A stretch of 64,000 bases of DNA from Pseudomonas extremorientalis (GTDB lineage: Bacteria > Pseudomonadota > Gammaproteobacteria > Pseudomonadales > Pseudomonadaceae), in NCBI RefSeq assembly GCF_001870465.1, contig NZ_MDGK01000058.1, positions 151,055 through 215,054 of the forward strand, written 5' to 3'. The notes under the pieces were generated by a model. That model was given only the letters and a program-made list of their open reading frames with translations, made no database searches and was not told where the DNA came from. The translations under genes and the position numbers were made by a program. Positions 21,741 through 30,943 of this stretch are shown here, piece by piece (the first letter of the stretch is position 1; the number at the start of each line of letters is the position of its first letter).

Positions 21741-23107
21741 CAGGCCCGCAAGCGCAGGTGCACGCGCAGGCCTTGCCCGGTATTTTCCGCCCACAGGCTG
21801 CCGTCCTGGCGCTGCACGGCGTTGCGGGCGATGCTCAGGCCCAGCCCGAAGCCGCCATCGCCGGGGCGTGAACCGTCCAGGCGAGTAAAAGGCGCGAAGA
21901 TCCGTTCCAGATCCCCTTCATCGATCCCGCCGCCCTGATCCTCCAGCCACACATGCCAACAATCACCTTCGCGACGCCCGTCCAGGCTGACCACACCGCC
22001 CGACGGTGAGTGGCGGATAGCGTTGCGCAAGATGTTTTCCAGAGCCTGGGCCAACGCATTCAGGTTACCTCGCACCCAGCAGTCCACCCCCAGCAGGCAT
22101 GGCAGCCGCGACGCTGGCCAGTCGCTCTCATAGCAAGCGTTTTCGCGCAACATGTCCCACAGCGCTTGAAGCTGGATAGCTTCCTGGGGCAGCGGCGCCC
22201 GTTCGGTGTCGAGCCAGGCCAGTTGCAGGCTGTCTTCAACCAGACGTTGCATCGCGTCGATTTCACGGCCAAGCCGCTCGCGCAGCTGCGTCAGGTCTTG
22301 CTCACTGTCACAGGCCACTCGCAGTCGACTCAGCGGGGTGCGCAGCTCATGGGACATGTCTCGCAGCAACTGTTGCTGCAACACCACGGTGCCCTGCAAA
22401 CGCTCGGACATATGGTCGAACGCTCGCCCCAGTTCGCCCAACTCGTCCTGGCGACTGGTCGCGTCGTGGGACAACCGCGTATTCAACTGATCGGCGCGCC
22501 AGGCATTGGCCTGCTCGCGCAGTTGATTGAGGGGCATGATCAGCAGCCGATACAGGCCGATGCACAGCAACAGGGTAAACAGTCCGGGAATCACCCCGTT
22601 GGTCACCACTCGCCAGAACAGTTGGTAGCGCCCCGGCATAAAGCGCTGGGGTAACTCGATCACCAGCGACCCCGCATGGGGGTCGGTCGGAAACGGGATC
22701 TTCAGCCATGGCAGGCCTTTGACATGCCGGCTCACCGGCCAATCCAACCCACGCAGAAAGGTCAGTCGCTGGCTTTCGTTGTCGCTCAGCGGGATGCTGC
22801 TCAACGATTGCAGGTCATTGCCGATCACGCCTATCCAGGTACTTTCACGCTTGCCCATCGCCTGCAGCCAAGCGTCGACGCCGGCACTGCCATCGCGACT
22901 CCACGCCTGCTCAGCCGCGACCGCATAACCACTCAAGGTGCCTCGCGCCTCATCGGACAGGTAGGCGTTCTTCTGTTCCATGTAGCGGCCCCAGGACCAA
23001 CTGAGCCAGATCATCAGCAAGCAAAAGGCGATCAGCAGGCAGGCCAGCTTCCAGAATAACGAGTGCCGGCCCGGCAGCCGTTTCAAGGGGCGTTCAAAGC
23101 CCGTCAT
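21737..23107 (-). CDS. Sensor histidine kinase of an OmpR-type two-component system
   Basis: This 456-residue kinase has TM1 at about residues 20-42, a periplasmic loop to about 165 and TM2 at about 168-190. A HAMP region (about 190-245) and the phosphoacceptor motif DMSHELRTPLSRL (His at about 253) follow. The ATPase domain has NAIRHSP, EDQGGGI and GGFGLGLSIA. It acts on the response regulator encoded directly upstream (14-base overlap). The ligand cannot be told from sequence. In P. aeruginosa the pair beside gacS is, from memory, PirR/PirS, but orthology was not tested. Confidence 0.9.
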   Translation of the reverse strand: MTGFERPLKRLPGRHSLFWKLACLLIAFCLLMIWLSWSWGRYMEQKNAYLSDEARGTLSGYAVAAEQAWSRDGSAGVDAWLQAMGKRESTWIGVIGNDLQSLSSIPLSDNESQRLTFLRGLDWPVSRHVKGLPWLKIPFPTDPHAGSLVIELPQRFMPGRYQLFWRVVTNGVIPGLFTLLLCIGLYRLLIMPLNQLREQANAWRADQLNTRLSHDATSRQDELGELGRAFDHMSERLQGTVVLQQQLLRDMSHELRTPLSRLRVACDSEQDLTQLRERLGREIDAMQRLVEDSLQLAWLDTERAPLPQEAIQLQALWDMLRENACYESDWPASRLPCLLGVDCWVRGNLNALAQALENILRNAIRHSPSGGVVSLDGRREGDCWHVWLEDQGGGIDEGDLERIFAPFTRLDGSRPGDGGFGLGLSIARNAVQRQDGSLWAENTGQGLRVHLRLRAC

Positions 23108-23822
23108 CGTGACCGCTCAGCACATAGCCCTTGCCCCACACCGTGCGCACTTCGCGCTCGGTGTAGTTGATCGCCTTGAGCTTGCGGCGGATCTGGCTGA
23201 TATGCATGTCGAGGCTGCGGTCATGGGGCGCATAACCGCGTTGCAGCACATGCTGGTACAGGAAAGGTTTGCTGAGGACTTCTTCGCTGTTGCGATGCAG
23301 GGTTTCCAGCAGGCGGTATTCGCTGCGGGTCAAGCCGGCCCAGTGGTCAAGATGGAAGACATCACACCGTTCATCATCGAAATGCAGGGTGCGGGCATCG
23401 TCGTGCACCGGCGCAGAGATCGGCAGCGGACGGCGGTCGAGGGCCACCCGGCGCAGGATGGCTTCGATGCGTACGCGCAGCTCGATCATGCTGAACGGCT
23501 TGGGCAGGTAGTCGTCGGCCCCCAGGCGAAAACCACTGATGCGATCGGCTTCGGCGCCCAGTGCAGACATCAGGATCACCGGGATCGAATGGCTCTGGCG
23601 CAGATGAGTGAGGATCGACAGGCCGTCCATCCCCGGCAACAGGATATCCATCAGCACCACGTCAAAGGCCTGCTCGCGCGCCATCTGCAGGCCCTGCTGG
23701 CCATTCTGGCACCAGGTCACGTGGAAACCACAGCGGCCCAGGTGCTCATGGACATAAGCGCCCAGCACAGGGTCATCTTCAATAGTCAGGATACTGGGTA
23801 GGCCAATTGCTGCGGGATTCAT
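23094..23822 (-). CDS. OmpR-family response regulator
   Basis: Started at the ATG at 23822 (a TTG four codons earlier is possible) this encodes 242 residues. The receiver domain has LTIEDDPVLG with the acidic pair, the phosphoacceptor Asp in VVLMDILLPGMDG, and the switch Lys in LPKPFSMIEL. The winged-helix output domain covers about residues 145-240 (LTRSEYRLLETLHRN, DMHISQIRRKLKA, VRTVWGKGYVL). It is the first gene of the two-component operon and is divergent from gacS across a 205-base region that must carry both promoters. Confidence 0.92.
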   Translation of the reverse strand: MNPAAIGLPSILTIEDDPVLGAYVHEHLGRCGFHVTWCQNGQQGLQMAREQAFDVVLMDILLPGMDGLSILTHLRQSHSIPVILMSALGAEADRISGFRLGADDYLPKPFSMIELRVRIEAILRRVALDRRPLPISAPVHDDARTLHFDDERCDVFHLDHWAGLTRSEYRLLETLHRNSEEVLSKPFLYQHVLQRGYAPHDRSLDMHISQIRRKLKAINYTEREVRTVWGKGYVLSGHDDGL

Positions 23823-24027
23823 TAGTATCTGCAAGTCATTCTCAATGGCTGATTATTCAAGATTACCCCGCTACAGGCAATCGCCACCGGGCGCCGAATG
23901 GCGCGAAGATTGCCATATGTCATTAATTTGCAAGATTCCGCGCTGCGCAAATGGCTACACTGCGCAGGTGGCGCGGGCCGGATGCCCGTGTGAATCATCG
24001 ATATCAATGTGGTAGCAGGAGAGTGGC

Positions 24028-26781
24028 GTGCTGACAAGAATGGGGATAAAAGGCCGCGTACTGTTGCTGACCTTATTACCGACCAGCCTGATGGCTTCGT
24101 TGCTGGGCGGCTATTTCACCTGGATGCAGTTGTCGGAACTGCAGACCCAGTTGCTGCAACGTGGCGAAATGATCGCCGAGCAGTTGGCGCCACTGGTGGC
24201 GCCCGCCTTGAGTGCACGCAACACCGACCTGCTGGAGCGCATCGCCACCCAGTCCCTGGAGCAGCCGGACGTGCGCACCGTGTCGTTCCTCAGCCCGGAC
24301 CGTGCGACCCTCGCCCACGCCGGCCCGACCATGCTCAACCAGGCCCCCATCGGCAACAGCTCACACCTGTTGCAACGCACCGGCAATGACGCCACGCGCT
24401 ACCTGCTGCCGGTGTTTGGCCGCCATCGCAACCTCGCCGGCGACCTGATCCCGGATGAAGCCGACCGCCTGCTGGGCTGGGTCGAGGTGGAACTGTCCCA
24501 CAATGGCATGTTGCTGCGTGGCTACCGCAGCCTGTTCGCCAGCCTGCTGCTGATCGCCATCGGCCTGATCTGCACCGCGGCACTGGCCCTGCGCATCAGC
24601 CGCACCATCAACGCGCCGATCGGCCAGATCAAGCAAGCCGTGGCCCAGCTCAAGGACGGCAACCTGGAAACCCGCCTGCCGCCCCTGGGCAGCCAGGAAC
24701 TGGACCAGCTCGCCTCTGGCATCAACCGCATGGCCGAGACCCTGCAGAACGCCCAGGAAGAACTGCAACACAGCATCGATCAGGCCACCGAAGACGTACG
24801 CCAGAACCTGGAAACCATCGAGATCCAGAACATCGAGCTGGACCTGGCGCGCAAGGAGGCGCTGGAGGCCAGTCGCATCAAGTCGGAGTTCCTGGCCAAC
24901 ATGAGCCATGAGATCCGCACGCCGCTCAACGGCATCCTGGGGTTTACCCACTTGCTGCAAAAGAGCGAGCTGACCCCGCGTCAACTCGACTACCTGGGCA
25001 CCATCGAAAAATCCGCCGACAACCTGCTGGGGATCATCAACGAGATCCTCGACTTCTCGAAAATCGAAGCCGGCAAGCTGGTCCTCGACAGCATTCCGTT
25101 CAACCTGCGGGACTTGCTGCAAGGCACCCTGACCATCCTCGCCCCCGCCGCCCATGCCAAACAGCTCGAACTGGTCAGCCTGGTCTACCGCGACACGCCG
25201 CTGGCATTGGTCGGCGACCCGCTGCGCCTCAAGCAGATCCTCACCAACCTGATCAGCAACGCGATCAAGTTCACCCGCGAAGGCACCATCGTGGCGCGAG
25301 CGATGATCGAGGACGAGCAGGAAGACAGCGTGCAATTGCGCATCAGCGTGCAGGACACCGGCATCGGCCTGTCCAACCAGGACGTGCGTGCCCTGTTCCA
25401 GGCCTTCAGCCAGGCTGACAACTCACTCTCGCGCCAACCCGGCGGTACGGGCTTGGGCCTGGTGATTTCCAAGCGCCTGATCGAACAGATGGGCGGCGAA
25501 ATCGGCGTCGACAGCACGCCGGGCGAAGGCTCGGAGTTCTGGATCAGCCTCAACCTGCCCAAGACCCGCGACGACGTGGAGGACCTGCCGTCGGCGCCCC
25601 TGCTAGGCCATCGTGTCGCCTTGCTGGAAAACCACGAACTGGCACGCCAGGCGCTGCAACACCAATTGGAAGACTGCGGCCTGGAAGTCACGCCGTTCAC
25701 CAGCCTGGAAAGCCTGACCAACGGCATTACCAGTGCCCACCAGACCGAGCAAGCCATTGACCTTGCCGTCCTTGGTGTTACTGCCAACGACATCCCGCCC
25801 GAGCGCCTCAACCAGCACCTGTGGGACCTCGAACACCTGGGCTGCAAAGTGCTGGTGCTGTGCCCCACCACCGAACAGATGCTGTTCAATCAGTCGGTGC
25901 CCAACCCCAACAGTCAATTGCAGGCCAAGCCGGCCTGTACACGCAAATTGCGGCGTGCCTTGTCCGACCTGATCAGCCCGCGCCCCACGCGCAGCGAACC
26001 CGGCGAACCCTTGTCCAGTAGGGCACCGCGTGTACTGTGTGTGGATGACAACCCGGCGAACCTGTTGCTGGTCCAGACCCTGCTGGAAGACATGGGCGCC
26101 CGGGTACGCGCCGTGGAAAGCGGTTATGCGGCCATCGACGCGGTGAAGCAGGACACCTTCGACCTGGTGCTGATGGATGTGCAAATGCCGGGCATGGACG
26201 GCCGCCAAAGCACCGAGGCGATCCGCCAGTGGGAAAGCGAACGCAGCGGCACGCCATTGCCGGTAGTCGCCCTCACCGCCCACGCCATGGCCAACGAAAA
26301 ACGCGCCTTGCTGCAAAGCGGCATGGACGACTACCTGACCAAACCCATCAGCGAACGCCAACTGGCCCAGGTGGTGTTGAAATGGACCGGCCTGGCCCTG
26401 CGCAATCAGGGGCCGGAGCGCGCGACCGACAACCTCGGCCCTGGCGTGCAATTTCCGGTGCTCGATCACGAGGAAGGCCTGCGCCTGGCGGCCGGCAAGT
26501 CTGATTTGGCAGCAGACATGCTCGCCATGTTGCTTGCCTCCCTGGAAGCCGACCGACTCGCCATCACCATCGCCCGTGACGCCAACGACAACAACGCCCT
26601 GATTGAACGGGTGCATCGTCTGCACGGCGCCACCCGTTACTGTGGCGTACCGCAACTGCGCGCCGCCTGCCACCGTGCCGAAACCCTGCTCAAGCAGGAT
26701 GACGCCAAGGCCATGCATGCGCTGGACGAACTCGACATGGCGATTGCACGGCTGGCCAGTGAGGCGCGGGTCAGCGCCTGA
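24028..26781 (+). CDS. gacS: Hybrid sensor kinase GacS (BarA)
   Basis: GacS is the tripartite sensor that activates GacA and through small RNAs relieves RsmA repression of secondary metabolism. The 917-residue protein begins at a GTG with AGGAG upstream. TM1 lies at about 10-32, the periplasmic domain to about 165, TM2 at 168-188 and HAMP at about 190-242. The phosphorelay residues are all present: His294 in NMSHEIRTP, Asp717 in LVLMDVQMPG and His863 in the HPt domain (RVHRLHGATRYCG). The gene appears intact, which matters because gacS mutants arise often in laboratory pseudomonads. ldhA follows. Confidence 0.97.
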   Translation: MLTRMGIKGRVLLLTLLPTSLMASLLGGYFTWMQLSELQTQLLQRGEMIAEQLAPLVAPALSARNTDLLERIATQSLEQPDVRTVSFLSPDRATLAHAGPTMLNQAPIGNSSHLLQRTGNDATRYLLPVFGRHRNLAGDLIPDEADRLLGWVEVELSHNGMLLRGYRSLFASLLLIAIGLICTAALALRISRTINAPIGQIKQAVAQLKDGNLETRLPPLGSQELDQLASGINRMAETLQNAQEELQHSIDQATEDVRQNLETIEIQNIELDLARKEALEASRIKSEFLANMSHEIRTPLNGILGFTHLLQKSELTPRQLDYLGTIEKSADNLLGIINEILDFSKIEAGKLVLDSIPFNLRDLLQGTLTILAPAAHAKQLELVSLVYRDTPLALVGDPLRLKQILTNLISNAIKFTREGTIVARAMIEDEQEDSVQLRISVQDTGIGLSNQDVRALFQAFSQADNSLSRQPGGTGLGLVISKRLIEQMGGEIGVDSTPGEGSEFWISLNLPKTRDDVEDLPSAPLLGHRVALLENHELARQALQHQLEDCGLEVTPFTSLESLTNGITSAHQTEQAIDLAVLGVTANDIPPERLNQHLWDLEHLGCKVLVLCPTTEQMLFNQSVPNPNSQLQAKPACTRKLRRALSDLISPRPTRSEPGEPLSSRAPRVLCVDDNPANLLLVQTLLEDMGARVRAVESGYAAIDAVKQDTFDLVLMDVQMPGMDGRQSTEAIRQWESERSGTPLPVVALTAHAMANEKRALLQSGMDDYLTKPISERQLAQVVLKWTGLALRNQGPERATDNLGPGVQFPVLDHEEGLRLAAGKSDLAADMLAMLLASLEADRLAITIARDANDNNALIERVHRLHGATRYCGVPQLRAACHRAETLLKQDDAKAMHALDELDMAIARLASEARVSA

Positions 26782-26803
26782 AGAGACTTTGACGCCGATC
26801 AGC

Positions 26804-26893
26804 TGTGGGAGGGGGCTTGCCCCCGATAGCGTCGTATCAGTCGAAGCATCTGTAGCTGACACACCCTAATCGGGGGCAAGCCCCCTCCCACAG
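26804..26893. repeat. REP pair (BIME), head order GTGGGAG...CTCCCAC
   Basis: A palindromic REP (TGTGGGAGGGGGCTTGCCCC, 26804-26827) and its inverted copy (26869-26893) are separated by about 41 bases beginning TAGCG. This is the same structural type as the pairs at 48795 and 56192. Confidence 0.9.
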
Positions 26894-26935
26894 TTGTCCA
26901 GCGTTTCCAACTGATTAATTGCGGGGAGCCTTTTG

Positions 26936-27925
26936 ATGCGCGTGATTCTTTTCAGCAGCCAAACCTACGACCGCGACAGCTTTCTCGGCGAACCGTTGCC
27001 CGTAGGCCTGGAGCTGCAATTCCAGCCCGCCCGGCTCAACCTCGACACCGTGGCCCTGGCCGAACATCACGAAGTAGTCTGCGCCTTTATCAACGATGAC
27101 CTCAGCGCCCCGGTGCTGGAGCAGTTGGCCAAGGGCGGCACGCGGTTGATCGCCCTGCGCTCGGCGGGCTACAACCATGTGGACCTGGCCGCCGCCAAGC
27201 GCCTGGGCCTGACCATCGTGCGCGTACCGGCCTACTCGCCCCATGCGGTGGCCGAACACGCCGTCGCGCTGATCCTCGCCCTCAACCGCCGCCTGCCCCG
27301 CGCCTGCAACCGTACCCGCGACGGCGATTTCAGCCTGCATGGCCTCACCGGTTTCGACCTGGTGGGCAAGACCGTCGGCGTGGTCGGCACCGGACAGATC
27401 GGCGTCACCTTCGCCAACATCATGGCCGGCTTTGGCTGCCGGTTGCTGGCCTACGACCCCTTCCCCAACCCGCAGGTCCAGGCCCTGGGCACGCAGTACG
27501 TGAGCCTGCCCGAACTGCTGGCCCAGGCGCAGATCATCAGCCTGCACTGCCCGCTCACCGCCGACAGCAAACACCTGATCAACGCCCGGTCCCTGGCGCA
27601 GATGCAACCGGGTGCGATGCTGATCAACACCGGTCGCGGTGGGCTGGTCGACACCCCGGCGCTGATCAAGGCGCTCAAGGACGGCCAGCTCGGCTACCTC
27701 GGTCTGGATGTCTATGAGGAAGAAGCGCAGTTGTTTTTCGAGGACCGCTCTGATCTGCCCTTGCAGGACGACGTGCTCGCACGCCTGCTGACCTTCCCTA
27801 ACGTGATCATCACTGCCCACCAGGCGTTTCTGACCCGCGAGGCCCTGGCCGCCATCGCCGGCACGACTTTGGCCAACATTGCCGCCTGGGCCGATGGCCG
27901 GGCACAGAACCTCGTCGAAGGATGA
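26936..27925 (+). CDS. ldhA: D-lactate/2-hydroxyacid dehydrogenase
   Basis: The 329-residue NAD-dependent enzyme matches fermentative D-lactate dehydrogenase. The Rossmann motif is VGVVGTGQIGVTFANI (about residues 146-161). The substrate arginine is in ALRSAGYNHVD (about 76), catalytic Glu in LGLDVYEEEA and catalytic His in ITAHQAFLT (about 296). It reduces pyruvate to D-lactate. The ATG at 26936 has GGGGAG seven bases upstream. In P. aeruginosa ldhA also neighbours gacS, supporting the name. Confidence 0.92.
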   Translation: MRVILFSSQTYDRDSFLGEPLPVGLELQFQPARLNLDTVALAEHHEVVCAFINDDLSAPVLEQLAKGGTRLIALRSAGYNHVDLAAAKRLGLTIVRVPAYSPHAVAEHAVALILALNRRLPRACNRTRDGDFSLHGLTGFDLVGKTVGVVGTGQIGVTFANIMAGFGCRLLAYDPFPNPQVQALGTQYVSLPELLAQAQIISLHCPLTADSKHLINARSLAQMQPGAMLINTGRGGLVDTPALIKALKDGQLGYLGLDVYEEEAQLFFEDRSDLPLQDDVLARLLTFPNVIITAHQAFLTREALAAIAGTTLANIAAWADGRAQNLVEG

Positions 27926-27996
27926 TCAGCGGTTACATACCAGGCTCATGATGAGCCAGCACCCGTGATAGGATGCCGCGCCTATTTGGAGGATCC

Positions 27997-28437
27997 ATGG
28001 CCGAACACGATTTCCGCTTCAGTTTGCTGAGCCCGCAACACACCCTGATCGAATGCCGCGCCCTGGTGCCGGGCCGTTACCAGGTCACCGGCAACGGTGG
28101 CTCGATCAAGCATGGCGACGTTCTGATCGTCTCCCTGCGCGGCAGTAAAACCCTGTCGATGCGCCTCACCGTCGAAGGTGACGCGCGCTACTCCATCCGC
28201 CCGGCGGGCCAGTGGGTCGCCATGGCCCAGGGGCCGAAGTTCGGGGAGTTGGAGATTCACACCTGGAAGGTCAACTGCGACAGCTGCGACGCCGTGTTGG
28301 ACTTCGAGTTTGCGGTGGAAACCAAGCTGACCAAAGAACCGCTGCAACCGGCCGCCAATGCGCGGATCGCCGAGTTGGGCTGGACCAGCGAGGGCGACAA
28401 GCACCGCTGCCCGAAATGCCAGAAGGCTGCGCAATGA
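27997..28437 (+). CDS. Conserved protein with C-terminal zinc-ribbon-like cysteines
   Basis: This 146-residue protein starts MAEHDFRFSLLSPQHTLIEC after a perfect GGAGGA site. The N-terminal two thirds look all-beta (VPGRYQVTGNGGSIKHGDVL). Four cysteines in two pairs, CDSC (about residues 89-92) and CPKC (about 139-142), could bind zinc. No function is known to me. Its TGA overlaps the ATG of the META-domain lipoprotein gene (ATGA), so the two are coupled. Confidence 0.85.
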   Translation: MAEHDFRFSLLSPQHTLIECRALVPGRYQVTGNGGSIKHGDVLIVSLRGSKTLSMRLTVEGDARYSIRPAGQWVAMAQGPKFGELEIHTWKVNCDSCDAVLDFEFAVETKLTKEPLQPAANARIAELGWTSEGDKHRCPKCQKAAQ

Positions 28438-28838
28438 GAGGCCTGTTTCTGCTCGCCGCCCTCGGGGCGGGCCTGACCGGCTGTGCCGGCGACGCGGTCA
28501 AGCTCAAACAGGATCACAGCTACGTGGTGGAATGGATTGGCGAGCGGCCGCTGATGGATTACGCGCACCTGACCGTCACCCTCGGCGCCGATGGTCGCGC
28601 CTATGGCAACGGCGGCTGCAACCATTGGTTCGCGCCCTACACCGTCGACGGTGAGAAGCTCAGCTTCGGCCAGATCGGCAGCACCCGCAAACTCTGCGCC
28701 GAAGCGTTGATGGAACAGGAACACCGCTTCTTCCAGGCCCTGCAAGGCGTGCAGCGCTGGGATATCTCGCCGATCGAGCAGACCCGGTTCTGGCCGGCCG
28801 AGGGCAAACCGATCCGCCTGTGGCTTGAGGAAGGCTGA
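28434..28838 (+). CDS. META/HslJ-domain lipoprotein
   Basis: The 134-residue protein has a lipoprotein signal peptide (MRGLFLLAALGAGLTGCAGD, lipobox LTGC, Cys at about 17). One META domain carries the typical GNGGCNHWFAPYTVDGEKLS and a late Cys. Asp is absent at +2 after the Cys (Ala instead), which suggests transport to the outer membrane. HslJ-type proteins are linked to antibiotic tolerance in E. coli; the role here is unknown. Coupled to the upstream gene. Confidence 0.88.
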   Translation: MRGLFLLAALGAGLTGCAGDAVKLKQDHSYVVEWIGERPLMDYAHLTVTLGADGRAYGNGGCNHWFAPYTVDGEKLSFGQIGSTRKLCAEALMEQEHRFFQALQGVQRWDISPIEQTRFWPAEGKPIRLWLEEG

Positions 28839-28867
28839 TTTTCCCAATCCATGGATTGATGGAAGCT

Positions 28868-28901
28868 AAATGTGGGAGGGGGCAAGCCCCCTCCCACATT
28901 T
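28868..28901. repeat. Single perfect REP palindrome between convergent genes
   Basis: AAATGTGGGAGGGGGC (28868-28883) and GCCCCCTCCCACATTT (28886-28901) form a perfect 16-bp stem with loop AA. It is a lone REP between the META gene and the TlpA-like gene and may act as a bidirectional terminator. Confidence 0.9.
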
Positions 28902-28916
28902 GATTCCGGGTAGCCC

Positions 28917-29378
28917 CTAGCCGCGCAAGGCCTTGAGCCTGGCCAGCACGCCTTCCGCCGTCTGCTCGCCCATCAACGTCTCGCGCACCTTGCCCTTGTC
29001 ATCGATGATGTAGGTCACCGGCAACGCTTCGCTGCGTGGAATATCGAAAATCTCTTCCGGGTTCTGCGCCAGTACCGTGAACTTGATGCCCAGCTTGTCG
29101 CTGGCGGCTTTCAGCTCTTCGCCCTGGACATTGTCGAAGTTGACCCCGAACACGCCCACGTTCTGCGCCTTCAACTGTTCGGCCAAGGCATTGAGCTCGG
29201 GGATTTCCGTGCGGCACGGACCACACCATTCGGCCCAGTAATTGACCACCAGCCACTGCTTGTCCAAGCGTTCGGACGCCACCTTCTTGCCAAATTGGTC
29301 AACGCCGTAATCGTTACCGCAGCCGCTGAGCAGCAGGGTTGTGATGATCGCCAATGCACCGATCAGTCGCCTTGTCAT
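28917..29378 (-). CDS. TlpA-like thioredoxin-fold lipoprotein
   Basis: The 153-residue protein has a lipoprotein signal (TTLLLSGCGNDYGV, Cys at about 20). The thioredoxin fold carries the active site WAEWCGPCRTEIPELNAL (WCGPC at about 51-55) and the cis-Pro region LPVTYIID. It would be a periplasmic, membrane-anchored disulfide reductase, for example in cytochrome c maturation or thiol repair. Intact. It is divergent from arsC, with a 115-base promoter region in between. Confidence 0.9.
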   Translation of the reverse strand: MTRRLIGALAIITTLLLSGCGNDYGVDQFGKKVASERLDKQWLVVNYWAEWCGPCRTEIPELNALAEQLKAQNVGVFGVNFDNVQGEELKAASDKLGIKFTVLAQNPEEIFDIPRSEALPVTYIIDDKGKVRETLMGEQTAEGVLARLKALRG

Positions 29379-29493
29379 GGGGTAATCCTTCGCAAAAATG
29401 AACGTTGGCTGCGGCCTATCGCCTCTTACGGTTTAAGGACAGGTCGCTGCACGGGTAGAATACCCGCCACCTTACGCAAGATGCGACCCGCAC

Positions 29494-29847
29494 ATGACCG
29501 ATCTGACGCTTTATCACAACCCGCGCTGCTCGAAATCCCGCGGTGCGCTGGAACTGCTGGAGGCCCGTGGCCTCACCCCCACCGTCGTACGCTACCTGGA
29601 AACCCCGCTGGACGCCGCGCAACTCAAGGCGCTGCTCGGCAAGCTGGGTATCAGCGCACGCCAACTGCTGCGCACCGGCGAAGATGAATACAAAACCCTG
29701 AACCTGGCCGACGCCAGCCTCAGCGAAGTCCAGTTGATCGCCGCCATTGCCGATCACCCGAAATTGATGGAGCGCCCGATCCTGGAAACCGCCGACAAAG
29801 CCGTCATCGGCCGGCCGCCGGAAAACGTACTGGAGATCCTGCCGTGA
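29494..29847 (+). CDS. arsC: ArsC-family arsenate reductase (glutaredoxin type)
   Basis: The 117-residue thioredoxin-fold protein has the N-terminal active-site motif LYHNPRCSKSRGALELL (Cys at about 12). Further family features are the RYLETPLDAAQLKALLGKLG segment and the C-terminal RPPENVLEIL. The classical enzyme reduces arsenate with glutathione/glutaredoxin. There is no arsR or arsB nearby, so the physiological substrate is open. The stop overlaps the wrbA start by four bases. Confidence 0.9.
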   Translation: MTDLTLYHNPRCSKSRGALELLEARGLTPTVVRYLETPLDAAQLKALLGKLGISARQLLRTGEDEYKTLNLADASLSEVQLIAAIADHPKLMERPILETADKAVIGRPPENVLEILP

Positions 29848-30458
29848 CGTCGCCGTATGTGCTGGTGCTGTATTACAGCCGCAATGGCTCGGTGAGCGAA
29901 ATGGCCCGGCAGATTGCCCGGGGTATCGAGCAAGGCGGGATGGAGGCACGCTTGCGCACCGTGCCGGCGATCTCAACCGAGTGCGAAGCCGTGGCACCGA
30001 GCATTCCGGAGGAAGGCGCGCTGTATGCCAGCCTCGACGACCTGAAACACTGCTCCGGCCTGGCCCTGGGCAGCCCGACCCGCTTCGGCAACATGGCCGC
30101 GCCGCTCAAGTACTTCATCGACGGTACCAGCAACCTGTGGCTCACCGGCGCCCTCGTCGGCAAGCCGGCCGGGGTGTTTACCTCCACGGCCAGCCTGCAC
30201 GGCGGCCAGGAAACCACGCTGATGTCGATGCTGCTGCCGTTGCTGCACCACGGCATGCTGATCACCGGCCTGCCCTATAGCGAACAGGCCTTGCTCGATA
30301 CCCAGGGCGGCGGCACGCCCTATGGTGCCAGCCATCACGCCGGGCCGGACGGCAAGCGCATGCTCGACCAGCATGAGATCGCCCTGTGCCGCGCCCTGGG
30401 GCTACGCCTGGCGAACACCGCCACCCTGCTGGAGGGCGGTCGTGGCCAGGAAGCCTAA
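29844..30458 (+). CDS. wrbA: NAD(P)H:quinone oxidoreductase, WrbA family
   Basis: This 204-residue flavodoxin-fold protein has the FMN phosphate loop YYSRNGSVSEMARQIARGIE (about residues 10-29). Family segments GSPTRFGNMAAPLKYFIDGT (about 73-92) and STASLHGGQETTLMSML (about 112-128) also match. WrbA makes two-electron reductions of quinones, protecting from oxidative stress. GTG is used as start (29844), overlapping the arsC stop. It overlaps the DUF2069 gene downstream by 17 bases, so three genes form one operon. Confidence 0.93.
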   Translation: MTSPYVLVLYYSRNGSVSEMARQIARGIEQGGMEARLRTVPAISTECEAVAPSIPEEGALYASLDDLKHCSGLALGSPTRFGNMAAPLKYFIDGTSNLWLTGALVGKPAGVFTSTASLHGGQETTLMSMLLPLLHHGMLITGLPYSEQALLDTQGGGTPYGASHHAGPDGKRMLDQHEIALCRALGLRLANTATLLEGGRGQEA

Positions 30459-30849
30459 GGTCCTGCCGCCCCAGGCGTGGTTGGAGCCACGGGTCAGAAT
30501 TGCTCGCGCGCTGAGCCTGCTGGCGTTTTTTGGCCTGGTGGGGTTGCTGTGCGTGTACTACCTGTTCGTTGCTGATCTGCACGGCGCACGGCCGTGGGTG
30601 ATCCTGCTGATCGAACTGGTGCCCTTGCTGGTGCTGGCGCCAGGCATGCTGCTGGGCAGCGCGCGCGGGCACTCATGGATGTGCTTTGTGGTGAACCTGT
30701 ATTTCATCAAGGGCGCGCTGGCGGCGTATGACCCGAACCGGCAGTGGTTCGGGGTGCTGGAGATGCTGGCGAGCCTGGCGGTGTTTTGCACGGCACTGTT
30801 GTATGTGCGCTGGCGGCATCAGTTGAACCGGCGGTTGGCAGCGGCCTGA
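30442..30849 (+). CDS. DUF2069 membrane protein
   Basis: This 135-residue inner-membrane protein begins with a GTG at 30442 (GGAGGG five bases upstream) inside the end of wrbA. Four hydrophobic segments are visible (about residues 22-45, 50-72, 78-95 and 100-120), with conserved-looking GHSWMCFVVNLYFIKG. It belongs to DUF2069, usually encoded after wrbA in pseudomonads. Function unknown. Confidence 0.88.
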   Translation: MARKPKVLPPQAWLEPRVRIARALSLLAFFGLVGLLCVYYLFVADLHGARPWVILLIELVPLLVLAPGMLLGSARGHSWMCFVVNLYFIKGALAAYDPNRQWFGVLEMLASLAVFCTALLYVRWRHQLNRRLAAA

Positions 30850-30857
30850 AATACGTC

Positions 30858-30928
30858 ATCGGGGGCAAGCCCCCTCCCACACTGTTACCGCGCCGCCTAT
30901 CCAATGTGGGAGGGGGCTTGCCCCCGAT
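30858..30928. repeat. REP pair (BIME), tail order ATCGGGGG...CCCCCGAT
   Basis: Two inverted REPs enclose a short spacer containing ACCGCGCCGCCTATC. The order of the two palindromes is opposite to that at 26804. The spacer is nearly identical to that at 34010. Confidence 0.9.
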
Positions 30929-30943
30929 GGCATCACCCCGGCC